Shown here piece after piece: positions 7,856 through 16,165 of a stretch of 37,152 nucleotides of DNA. Within the stretch, counting starts at the first letter, position 1, and every line of letters begins with the position of its first letter. The stretch is taken from assembly GCA_900770945.1 (NCBI GenBank), contig CAAGME010000026.1, positions 1-37,152 on the forward strand, read 5' to 3'. Both the position numbers and the translations under genes were made by a program. This stretch comes from Clostridia bacterium (GTDB taxonomy: Bacteria > Bacillota > Clostridia > Christensenellales > Borkfalkiaceae). The notes beneath the pieces are model-generated. The model ran no database searches and was not told the DNA's origin. It worked only from the letters and a program-made list of their open reading frames with translations.

Positions 7856-10222
7856 ATGAAAAAGATAACTAATATTTTACTTGCCGCCGCGCTCGTTGTT
7901 TTAACACTTTGCGCGAGCGCGACCGGGTGTAAGGGAAAGGATAAAGACAGTTCGTCGAGCGGGGGAGAAACCCCGGCTAAAGGCGGAAAGATTGTCGAAC
8001 TCAACTTACCCAAAGAGCAGAAAAAACGCGAAATTCCGTCGATGGACCAAGACGGCGCGCTTCAGATGTTTTTCAAGGCGAAAGAAGAAATGCCCAACGA
8101 GATAACGGTTTTATCCGCCGTTGACGTAAGCGCGTACGAGGAAAGCCTTAAAAATCAGGTTTTCATCTCGCCGAACGGCAACGACGCCAAAAAGGGCGGC
8201 AAAGATACGCCCAAAAAGACGCTTCAAGCCGCGCTCGATAAGCTTCGCAACGCGGGCGGCGGCGTTGTGTGGCTCCTCGGCGGCACTTATCAGGCGGAAC
8301 AGCTTACGACGCTCGATTCATCATATTCGGGCAAGGAAAATTCGCCGCTTTTCATATCGGCATACGATGGACAAGAAGTTACGGTAACTTCCGCCGTTAC
8401 GGTTGAGAGGAGCGATTTTAAAAAGGTATCGGAAGCGGGAATTTCCGCCGAGATTAGTTCGAGGCTTTCTTCTTCCGCAAAGAAAAACGCGCTCGTCGTC
8501 AATCTCACGGACCTCGGCTACGACAAGGAAGCCATAAAAACGATAGGGGACAACGTCAGTCGTTCGGTGGCGACAGCCGACGGAAAAACGCAGACAATCG
8601 CTCGTTATCCGAATGCGGGCGCAAGTCAGATACCCATTACGGAAGTAATAGACCAAGGGCGCATTACCGACGCGAAAGCCGGAGAGTGGTACGAAAAAAA
8701 CAAGGACAAAACAACGAGTTTTGTTTTGCGTTGCAACGACGACGCGCCTTACGGGTGGAAGTCGGAAGATATCTGGATGTGCGGACAGTTCAACGAACAG
8801 TGGGACATAAGGCACTATCCCGTTTACTTTAACGAAAAGGACAAATCCGTTCATTCTAAGCAGGTTTTCGGAAACGTTACCGAATACGTGATAAACACGG
8901 GCGAACAGAACATGTACTATCTTTACAACGCGCTCGAAGCTCTCGACGCGCCGGGCGAATGGTATTACGACGAACAAAGCGGAAATCTCTTTTATTATCC
9001 CGACGGCAATTTTTCCGTATTCTCCGTTTCGGGCGGAGCGGAAGGCATTATCTCGATGAAAAAGACTAAAAACGTAGTTATAAACGGCATTGATTTTCAG
9101 GGAGCGGCGGGAATTACTCTTAATTTTTACGACTGCGATACGGTTGTCGTTCAGAACTGCAAGTTTACTAACAACGGGGCTAACTCCATAAAGGCGTACC
9201 ATTGCCGCAACACGGGCGTAATTTACAGCGAATTTATAGATAATCTCGCCGTATCGGTTGATTTTTCCACGAAAAAGGTTTCGGATAACGAGGTTGACGA
9301 TCCGCGCGTAACGTTAAAGCCGGAGTACAACTTCGTGCAGAATTGCACTTTCAAGGGTGCGGGACCATCGTCGCACATAACGCTTAACGCGTACATGAGC
9401 GTTGTTTCTCACAATTACTTAGAGGACGCGAAACTGCACCTCGCGGGTCCTTTGGAATGCGTGATAGAATACAACGAAATAGTTCACGGCACCCTCGGCG
9501 TAGAGGATTCCGGGTTTATTTATTCGGCAGGCTCGGGCAACGTGTATTTTCCGTACATGGGTTGTAATCACATAAGGTATAACTATCTGCACGACTTTGT
9601 CGGGAACGCTTCCCATGCGGGCGTATACCTCGACGACCGCGACAACTTCGAATTTATTTACGGAAACGTTGCCGACGTAAAGACAAAGGAAACGGGCGAT
9701 ATATTCGGCGGAAAGACAACTTATAGGCACCATAACGGTATCTGTAACGTATTCTTCAACAACATTTCGATCGGGGCGACGCGTTCGGCGTTTTACGATT
9801 GCGAATACCTCGACGCAAAGCTGTTCGATTGGGACGGGTATTGCGCAACGAGACTTCAAGCGGGGAAAAAGTATTACGATTCGAAGGTTTTTGCCGACAG
9901 ATACCCGCTTTTTGCCGAGCATTACGAAAAAATCGCAGCGTTGCTGAAAACGAGCGACGTTTATGCCGGAGAGGGCAAAAAGCTTGCTTATCCGTATAAA
10001 AATTATTATATGAACAACATTTCCGTCGATACGCCGCTTGCGTTCAGGCTCGGCAACCACGGAGAAAAGCTTTCGGTTGAAAAGGACAATCTTACCGTCA
10101 AAAAATATTCCGACGTGTTCGACGAAGGGTACGTGCTTAACATCAACGCTTACTCTAAAATCGCAAATTGGGAATACGATTGGACGGACGTTCCGTTTGA
10201 AAAGGCGGGATTGAGCAAATAA
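7856..10222 (+). CDS. Right-handed beta-helix lipoprotein, GH141-like
   Basis: 788 residues. The lipobox ATGC puts the lipid at Cys25, followed by a Ser/Gly-rich linker. VFISPNGND (102-110), LQAALDKLR and VVWLLGGTY are the standard entry of secreted parallel beta-helix enzymes. ARYPN (249-253) and GEWYYDEQSGNLFYYPDG (367-384) match the pattern I associate with GH141 (fucosidase/xylanase type). The helix itself covers about 400-650, with IDFQGAAG, GVYLDDRDNFEFIYGN and HHNGICNVFFNN. It should act outside the cell on a plant or mucin polysaccharide. A polysaccharide lyase or a binding-only protein cannot be excluded. The ATG is 9 bp after the previous stop, and the AAGGAG site overlaps that gene's end. 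Confidence 0.78.
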   Translation: MKKITNILLAAALVVLTLCASATGCKGKDKDSSSSGGETPAKGGKIVELNLPKEQKKREIPSMDQDGALQMFFKAKEEMPNEITVLSAVDVSAYEESLKNQVFISPNGNDAKKGGKDTPKKTLQAALDKLRNAGGGVVWLLGGTYQAEQLTTLDSSYSGKENSPLFISAYDGQEVTVTSAVTVERSDFKKVSEAGISAEISSRLSSSAKKNALVVNLTDLGYDKEAIKTIGDNVSRSVATADGKTQTIARYPNAGASQIPITEVIDQGRITDAKAGEWYEKNKDKTTSFVLRCNDDAPYGWKSEDIWMCGQFNEQWDIRHYPVYFNEKDKSVHSKQVFGNVTEYVINTGEQNMYYLYNALEALDAPGEWYYDEQSGNLFYYPDGNFSVFSVSGGAEGIISMKKTKNVVINGIDFQGAAGITLNFYDCDTVVVQNCKFTNNGANSIKAYHCRNTGVIYSEFIDNLAVSVDFSTKKVSDNEVDDPRVTLKPEYNFVQNCTFKGAGPSSHITLNAYMSVVSHNYLEDAKLHLAGPLECVIEYNEIVHGTLGVEDSGFIYSAGSGNVYFPYMGCNHIRYNYLHDFVGNASHAGVYLDDRDNFEFIYGNVADVKTKETGDIFGGKTTYRHHNGICNVFFNNISIGATRSAFYDCEYLDAKLFDWDGYCATRLQAGKKYYDSKVFADRYPLFAEHYEKIAALLKTSDVYAGEGKKLAYPYKNYYMNNISVDTPLAFRLGNHGEKLSVEKDNLTVKKYSDVFDEGYVLNINAYSKIANWEYDWTDVPFEKAGLSK

Positions 10223-10239
10223 AGTTTAAGGAGTAATTT

Positions 10240-11520
10240 ATGAAAAAAATATTGGCGTTCATTCTTTGTTTAACAATTGCGTTCTCCGTTACGGCGGTTG
10301 CCGCTTGCAATAAAAACGGCGACGGAGGAAAAGACTCTTCTTCCCCTACGCCTCAATCAAGCCAGACAACACCGTCTTCCGCCGACAAAAAGACCGATTT
10401 TACCGTTACGTTTAAGTACGGCGTAAACCACGACAAAATTCTTACAAAAACAAGTTATAACGGCGCAAAGGTTTCGCTGACTGCAAGTCAGCTTTCGGGC
10501 TTTAACGTTGCCGGTTACAAAATCAGCGGATATTCCACGGAAAAGTGGAAAGAAAACGGAATCACGGAGGACTTGACGGTAGAAGTTTTGTACGCTCCGC
10601 TCGATAAGTATTCCGTGAAGTTTTTAAACCCCGACGGAAGCGTTTTGAAGCAGTTAAGCGTTACGGAAGGTTTTGACGTTGACAAAGCCGAAATCCCCGC
10701 GGCAAACGCCGTAACGGTGAGCGAAGGATACTACTTTGCCGGTTGGGAAAACGAAAATCTTTTAACGAACGTGACGAAAGACGTTACCGTAAAAGCAATG
10801 CAAAAAAAGGCGACGGCAACGCTTAAAAAGCTCGCCGTAAAGCCGACTGTAGACGGCAACAAGGACGACGGGTACGTTCTTATCGGCTCGCTCGACCATG
10901 TTATCGGCGGAAAAGCCGTGGACGAAGCGACATGGAAAGAAAAATCTCAAGGTATAGACGCGCAAGTTTACGCTTGCTACGACGGCGATTACATATACGT
11001 TTACGTCGAAGTAAAGGATTCGAAAGTCGTTTCGTTCGGTAAAGAATATTACAATGCCGGTTTTGACGCGTGGGTAGGCGACAACGTGGAAATGTGGTTT
11101 AAGCTTGACGGCAAAGACTACAAAAATTCCGTTGACGCGTTCGGGTATAAGCAGTATTCGACCATACCTCTTCACGGCGACAAAACGTTGTTTGCGACTC
11201 GGCTTATAGGCGACGACAATCTTGCTTCTTACAAAGCGGCGGGTAAGCCCGTTGTCACGAACGCCACAGGCTACGCCGTGGAAATGGCTGTTCCCGCAAA
11301 CAGAGTCGGCGAGGACGGCGGCTTAGGCGAAAAACTTAAGGCAAAGGATTATGTGGAGTTGTTGTTGCAGTTAAATTCCGCTCAGAACATCGACGAAGAA
11401 AGCATAGCGAAAGCCGTGAAGGACGGCAGCGCGGGCAGCGTGGATTTGACGAAAGTTAATCAGATTTGGACCGGAAGAATAAAATACGAATTCAATTGGG
11501 CGGTCGTTTTGTCGGAGTAA
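10240..11520 (+). CDS. Lipoprotein with InlB-B-like repeat and CBM9/DOMON-like C-terminal domain
   Basis: 426 residues. Signal peptide with lipobox VAAC (Cys23), then a Ser/Thr/Pro linker. Residues about 45-185 are InlB-B/Flg_new-type beta repeats, including VKFLNPDGSVLKQ and YYFAGWENENLL. Residues about 195-425 look like the CBM9/DOMON sandwich: PTVDGNKDDGYV, AQVYACYDGDYIYVYVEVKD and DAWVGDNVEMWF are its hallmark strands, with the aromatic and acidic positions that line the sugar site in that fold. Likely a surface glycan-binding subunit of the operon. It starts 17 bp after the beta-helix gene behind AAGGAG, and its stop lies 3 bp before the GH3 gene. Confidence 0.82.
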   Translation: MKKILAFILCLTIAFSVTAVAACNKNGDGGKDSSSPTPQSSQTTPSSADKKTDFTVTFKYGVNHDKILTKTSYNGAKVSLTASQLSGFNVAGYKISGYSTEKWKENGITEDLTVEVLYAPLDKYSVKFLNPDGSVLKQLSVTEGFDVDKAEIPAANAVTVSEGYYFAGWENENLLTNVTKDVTVKAMQKKATATLKKLAVKPTVDGNKDDGYVLIGSLDHVIGGKAVDEATWKEKSQGIDAQVYACYDGDYIYVYVEVKDSKVVSFGKEYYNAGFDAWVGDNVEMWFKLDGKDYKNSVDAFGYKQYSTIPLHGDKTLFATRLIGDDNLASYKAAGKPVVTNATGYAVEMAVPANRVGEDGGLGEKLKAKDYVELLLQLNSAQNIDEESIAKAVKDGSAGSVDLTKVNQIWTGRIKYEFNWAVVLSE

Positions 11521-11523
11521 ATT

Positions 11524-14448
11524 ATGGACGGAAACATCGGAACAAAAAAGAACGCTAAGCATTCGAAAATAACCAAAACCGTCGTTTTGGTCGTAATGGC
11601 GATTATTCTTATCGCGGTAGTTGCCGGCAACGTGGTTTGCGGCGTGTTTAGCGAGATGATAACCACTTACTTCGGCGGTTTCGGACTCGATACGAGCAAC
11701 ATAGATTACGCCTCGAGCCAAGCCGCGTGCGAAGCCATCGAAGCGGAGGGCGCGGTTCTCGTCAAGAACGAAAACGACGCGTTGCCGTTAAAAGACGTGA
11801 AAAAAATCAACGTATTCGGTTGGTCGAGCATTTCGCCGTCTTATTCGGGCGGAGGAAGCGGCTCTTCTAACTCTCTAACCTTAGCAAAAGATTTTTTTGC
11901 CGGTTTTGAAAACGCGGGGTTCGAATACAACAAAAAACTTGAAACTTTTTACAGAAACTATAAGGCGAAAAGAGGTGATTTTTCGTGGAGCAAGTCATAT
12001 CCTTACCTCGACCTTATCGAGCCGGACGCTTCGGAAGTGGAAAAAGAGATAGAGGACGCAAAGGCGTTTTCAAACGTGGCGGTTGTGGTGATATCCCGCT
12101 TCGGCGGCGAGCATCAGGACATACCGAAAACTCAGGTAAAATGGAACAAGGCGGAGGACAAGACGAGGACGTACCTCGACGCGACGAAAGAGGAAGAGGA
12201 CCTTTTAAAGCTTCTCGGCAAAAACTTCGACAAGGTTATAGTCATAGTCAATTCCACAAACTCTATGAATCTCGGCTTTGTCGCCGCAAAGGAAGTGGAC
12301 GCCGCGCTCGTGGTGGGCGCGATGGGGCAGTACGGCTCGTATTCGGTGGGTAAAATTTTGAAGGGCGAGATAACGCCGTCCGGAAAGCTTGCGGATACCG
12401 CCGCTTACGATTTATCCACCGCCGCGACTTACGCTACTTCGCCGGACGGCATGAACGCCGATACGGAAAAGGGAAGCGTGCGCATTTATAAAGGGACGAC
12501 GGCAGACTATTACGTCGATTATCTCGAAAACATCTACGTCGGTTATAAATGGTACGAAACCGCCGATTCCGCGGGCTTTTGGTCGAGCGATTACGCCCTT
12601 AACAAATGGGGCGTGAAAAAATACGAGGACGTAGTGCAGTATCCTTTCGGGTACGGGCTTAGCTATACCGACTTTGAATGGAAAGTAAAGTCGGTAAGCC
12701 CCGCAAGCGGCGCGGAGATAACTTCGGCAACGGAGATAACGGTGAACGTTTCGGTCAAGAACGTCGGCAGCGAAAAGGGCAAGGAAACAGTTCAGCTTTA
12801 CTACGAACCGCCGTACACGACGGGCGGAATAGAAAAGGCTTCGAAAAACCTTTGCGCGTTCATGAAGACTGTGGAGCTTGCGCCGGGCAAAGAGGAAACG
12901 CTTACGCTGAAATTCAGCGCGGGGGACATGAAGTCCTATGACTGCTATGACAGAAACAACAACGGTTTTTGCGGTTACGAGCTTGAAAAGGGCGAATATA
13001 AAATTTACGTTTCGACCGATTCGCACAACGCGGCGAACATAGAAAAGTCGCAAATAACTTACACCGTTGCCGAAAGCGAAAAAATAGGCAAAGACGTCGT
13101 GACGGAGAAAGCCGTAATAAACAGGTTCACCGGCAACGAAGCCGTAGATAACGGGATTTCCGTTGACGGAAGCACGACGGAAGGCGATATTTATTACATG
13201 ACGAGGTCGGATTTTGCCGATTCTTTCCCGACGGTAAGCGCGGAGTCGCGTTCCAAAAAAGTGGTTATGGCGAGAAACGAATACGCTCACCTCGACAAGC
13301 ATTACTCAGGCGTTGAAAAATTGCCGCAAACGGCGGACGTGGGACTGAGGCTATACGAAAACGGCGAGCTGAACAAGGAACTTATAAACGAACTCGGCAA
13401 GGATTATAACGCGAGCGTCTGGGACGATTTACTGTCGCAAATAAGCGAAAAGGAACTCATAGCGATAGTCGAGGGCGGCGGTTACGGAACAGCCGAAATA
13501 AAGTCTGTCGGCAAGGAAAAATTCATCGATATCGACGGACCGCAAGGGCTTAACGACACGAACATGACTTCCGGCGGAAAAACAAACTTCACGTTCTTTC
13601 CGAGCGAAACCGTTCTCGCGCAGACCTGGAACACCGTTTTGTCTTTCGGGTACGGGCAGACGATAGGCAACGAAGCGAAAGAAGCGGGCGTTTCCGGTTG
13701 GTATGCGCCGGGCGCAAACATTCACCGTTCGCCGTTCGGCGGCAGAAACTTCGAATATTATTCGGAGGACGCGTATCTGTCCGGGAAAATGGCGGCAAAC
13801 ACGATTGCCGGCGCGACGAGCAAGGGGCTATATTGCTATCTTAAACATTTTGCCGTAAACGAAACGGCAAACAACGGAAGCGGCGCGAGCGTCGGTATGT
13901 ATACATGGCTTACGGAACAGGCGATGCGTGAAGTGTACCTTAAAGGCTTTGAAATCGCCGTGAAAGAAGGACCTGCAAACGCGGTTATGGCGGCGTATAA
14001 CTTTATCGGCGCAAGCTGGTGCGGAGGTTCTTACGCCCTGATGACTAACGTTTTGCGCGAAGAATGGGGTTTTAACGGTACGGTTGTGACCGACTATTCG
14101 GACGGCAGCGTTAATTCCGACCCCGACCAGGGCTTGCGCGCGGGCACGGATATCTGGCTTGCGGGCGCACATGCGGGGCTTGGCGAGTTTAACGACAAAA
14201 AGAGCGATATCGCGCTCAATTGTATGCGCAGAGCCGCCAAAAACGTGCTGTATACTTATTGTAACACGCTGTATCGCCAAAGCACCTTCGACCCGACTTC
14301 CGTGACGCACAGGGGCGCGGCGAACGTGGCAAAAACCTGGGTGTGGTTGCTTGTCGCGGTGGATGTCCTTGTCGTTGCTATGAGCGGCGTTTGGGTGTAC
14401 GTCGTATTCTTTAAAGGTAAAAAAGAAAAGTCGCAAGAAGCCGCTTGA
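11524..14448 (+). CDS. Inverted-domain GH3 beta-glycosidase with membrane anchors at both ends
   Basis: 974 residues. Order: basic N-terminus and membrane helix (about 19-41), GH3 C-type domain (60-375), FnIII-like domain (395-505), GH3 N-type barrel (625-880), second membrane helix (938-963), basic tail. The usual GH3 order is barrel first; the reversed order is known in Ruminococcus albus and Butyrivibrio beta-glucosidases. The barrel shows DIDGPQGL, KHFAVNE and the nucleophile Asp857 in VVTDYSD. The candidate acid/base Glu196 lies in SRFGGEHQD. Both termini should be cytoplasmic, holding the enzyme as an extracellular loop. It removes terminal sugars from beta-linked oligosaccharides; the substrate is unknown. 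It is the last gene of the operon, its ribosome site overlaps the preceding stop, and a terminator follows. Confidence 0.92.
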   Translation: MDGNIGTKKNAKHSKITKTVVLVVMAIILIAVVAGNVVCGVFSEMITTYFGGFGLDTSNIDYASSQAACEAIEAEGAVLVKNENDALPLKDVKKINVFGWSSISPSYSGGGSGSSNSLTLAKDFFAGFENAGFEYNKKLETFYRNYKAKRGDFSWSKSYPYLDLIEPDASEVEKEIEDAKAFSNVAVVVISRFGGEHQDIPKTQVKWNKAEDKTRTYLDATKEEEDLLKLLGKNFDKVIVIVNSTNSMNLGFVAAKEVDAALVVGAMGQYGSYSVGKILKGEITPSGKLADTAAYDLSTAATYATSPDGMNADTEKGSVRIYKGTTADYYVDYLENIYVGYKWYETADSAGFWSSDYALNKWGVKKYEDVVQYPFGYGLSYTDFEWKVKSVSPASGAEITSATEITVNVSVKNVGSEKGKETVQLYYEPPYTTGGIEKASKNLCAFMKTVELAPGKEETLTLKFSAGDMKSYDCYDRNNNGFCGYELEKGEYKIYVSTDSHNAANIEKSQITYTVAESEKIGKDVVTEKAVINRFTGNEAVDNGISVDGSTTEGDIYYMTRSDFADSFPTVSAESRSKKVVMARNEYAHLDKHYSGVEKLPQTADVGLRLYENGELNKELINELGKDYNASVWDDLLSQISEKELIAIVEGGGYGTAEIKSVGKEKFIDIDGPQGLNDTNMTSGGKTNFTFFPSETVLAQTWNTVLSFGYGQTIGNEAKEAGVSGWYAPGANIHRSPFGGRNFEYYSEDAYLSGKMAANTIAGATSKGLYCYLKHFAVNETANNGSGASVGMYTWLTEQAMREVYLKGFEIAVKEGPANAVMAAYNFIGASWCGGSYALMTNVLREEWGFNGTVVTDYSDGSVNSDPDQGLRAGTDIWLAGAHAGLGEFNDKKSDIALNCMRRAAKNVLYTYCNTLYRQSTFDPTSVTHRGAANVAKTWVWLLVAVDVLVVAMSGVWVYVVFFKGKKEKSQEAA

Positions 14449-14473
14449 TTAGCGGTTTAGCGCAAAAAAAATT

Positions 14474-14511
14474 CTGCTCGGACAGAGGTTCTGTCCGAGC
14501 AGTTTTTTTTG
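14474..14511. terminator. Bidirectional terminator between the GH3 gene and the convergent LuxR-type gene
   Basis: The same 29-base hairpin as at 1679-1707 (14474-14502), followed by eight T. An A8 run upstream serves the minus strand. Confidence 0.93.
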
Positions 14512-14544
14512 TTTTCGCGTTTTTTAAACGGAGAGAAAAGCTTG

Positions 14545-16161
14545 TTAATGATTGTCGCCGTTTTCCTTTTTTAAAAGCGTTGCGTATCTGAGCATTTGCT
14601 TCCTCGACGATACGCCGAGCTTGCCTAAAATGTTGTGGTTGTGGTATTTGAGAGTGCCTTTTTGGATGCGGCAAATCTCCATAATTTCGTCGGCGGACTT
14701 GCCGTCGAGGTACAAGCCGAATATTTGTTTTTCGGTCTTTGTGAGGGTTTTTAAGCCGTCCTTGAACGTTTCGTAATCATCGGGCGAAACCTCGGTTTTG
14801 CGGGAGTAGGCGAGGCGTTCGATATAAGCTTGTTTTTGTTCGAGCGAGTCGCTTTGTTCGTCGCACATAGTGCGGAGCTTTGCCGTTTCTTCGTCGCGGA
14901 GTCTGTCTTGTTCGGCGAGGAATGCAAAGAGGTCGTCGATTTCGACGAATTGCGATTCCGCCGTTTTGTGCTGTTGTTTTTGGATTTGTTCCAAGCCTTT
15001 GAGCAAAGGTTGCAAAAATCTTCTGCTGAAAAACATGCAGACGGCAAAGGTCGTACAGACGAGGAGAAGAAGCAAAAGCACTACGGAAACGACGTTGTTG
15101 GCGACGTCGGCATTGTACTCTTCTTTCGGGTATGCCGCAACGAGCAGCCGATTTTCGCCGCAAACGGAAATTTGTTGCGTTTTTGCCACAAACGATTCGC
15201 CCTTAGCCGAGGAATAAAGAAACGCGAGCCCGTCGCCGAGGTTTTTAACGGTATAATCGCCGCGTGGCGGAAGGTAATAGCCGCCGAAAACGCCTGCGGA
15301 AAAGCCTTCCTTGGTGTGAAAATCGTTCTTTACTTCCGGGAACAAAAGGCAGGTGAGGTGGTCGAAGTAAGAAACCTGAGCAAAGAATTTTTTGAAGTAC
15401 GTTTCCGAAATTTCAAACCCGCAAAGCCCGTAAACTACGTTGTTTTTGCTTATTACGGGGACGATGAAGTTCATTGTCCGTTCGGTCCCGTCCGGAAGAA
15501 GGGCGATGTTCGAAAGGAAAGGGGTTTTGTCGAACGAAGCCGTTTTTTCGACGAATTTTTCGTAGCCCGAGAACTCGTTCGTTTCAAATTCGAGCCGCCA
15601 TTGTCTGTGCGGCATAACCTGTTTTTTTCGCCCTATTTTTGAGCTTCCGCGGTAAAGGAGAAGTTTTTCGTCCGTTTCGTCAAAGGGGTTGCGTTGAAAA
15701 TACAAGCCGGCTTTTTCGGAAGAAGAATCTTTTATCGAAGTGTTCACGGTTACGCCGAGCATTACGAACGCGCCCGAGCAGTCGGTTTTCATAATCTCCG
15801 TGGAAAGCTTTTCGAAAAGCTGTTCTTCGAGGGCGTATATGCGGGCGGAATCGTCGTTGAGATCGTCGAATGAAACGCCTTGTTCGGCGAGAAATTCGTC
15901 GGTTTTTTTAGCGACGGATTCGGAGAGGGAATTGCCCATTCTCGTCATGTCTTCAAAGTACTTTAATACCTGGCGTTCGTAAGTTTGCATCTGATACGAA
16001 AGGGTGGCTGCCGCCTTTTGTTTTGCCGTTACGAAATGCCCTAAAAAGAATAGACCGCAAGCCAAAAAAACCAGCACGATAATCGCGAGCGCAAGCATAT
16101 ATATAAGCAGTTTGCGCCGCATCGGGGTTTTTCGGTTTTTAAGGCTTTTGAGAATGTTCAT
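14545..16161 (-). CDS. Membrane-spanning Cache-type sensor with cytoplasmic LuxR-type DNA-binding domain
   Basis: 538 residues. A basic N-terminus and membrane helix 1 (18-42) precede an extracytoplasmic region (about 45-352) with the size and strand pattern of a double Cache sensor, including NFIVPVISKNNVVYGLCGFE. Membrane helix 2 (355-378), a HAMP-like linker and a coiled coil follow. A GerE/LuxR helix-turn-helix closes the protein (472-530; LTKTEKQIFGLYLDGKSADE and TLKYHNHNILGKLGV). It is a one-component receptor that would bind DNA from the membrane. It starts 4 bp after the solute-binding protein gene, with no clear ribosome site of its own, so translation is probably coupled. Likely target: the facing glycan operon or its own operon. 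Confidence 0.87.
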   Translation of the reverse strand: MNILKSLKNRKTPMRRKLLIYMLALAIIVLVFLACGLFFLGHFVTAKQKAAATLSYQMQTYERQVLKYFEDMTRMGNSLSESVAKKTDEFLAEQGVSFDDLNDDSARIYALEEQLFEKLSTEIMKTDCSGAFVMLGVTVNTSIKDSSSEKAGLYFQRNPFDETDEKLLLYRGSSKIGRKKQVMPHRQWRLEFETNEFSGYEKFVEKTASFDKTPFLSNIALLPDGTERTMNFIVPVISKNNVVYGLCGFEISETYFKKFFAQVSYFDHLTCLLFPEVKNDFHTKEGFSAGVFGGYYLPPRGDYTVKNLGDGLAFLYSSAKGESFVAKTQQISVCGENRLLVAAYPKEEYNADVANNVVSVVLLLLLLVCTTFAVCMFFSRRFLQPLLKGLEQIQKQQHKTAESQFVEIDDLFAFLAEQDRLRDEETAKLRTMCDEQSDSLEQKQAYIERLAYSRKTEVSPDDYETFKDGLKTLTKTEKQIFGLYLDGKSADEIMEICRIQKGTLKYHNHNILGKLGVSSRKQMLRYATLLKKENGDNH

Positions 16162-16165
16162 AACG

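Noticed and set aside
8321..9202. Long minus-strand ORF opposite the beta-helix gene
   Set aside because: Shadow of the GH141-like gene; no ribosome site and no family resemblance.
12412..13302. Long minus-strand ORF opposite the GH3 gene
   Set aside because: Shadow of the GH3 reading frame; no start signal.
14830..15642. Long plus-strand ORF opposite the LuxR-type gene
   Set aside because: It is antisense to a clear Cache/LuxR protein, and its product has low-complexity hydrophobic and basic composition typical of a shadow frame.
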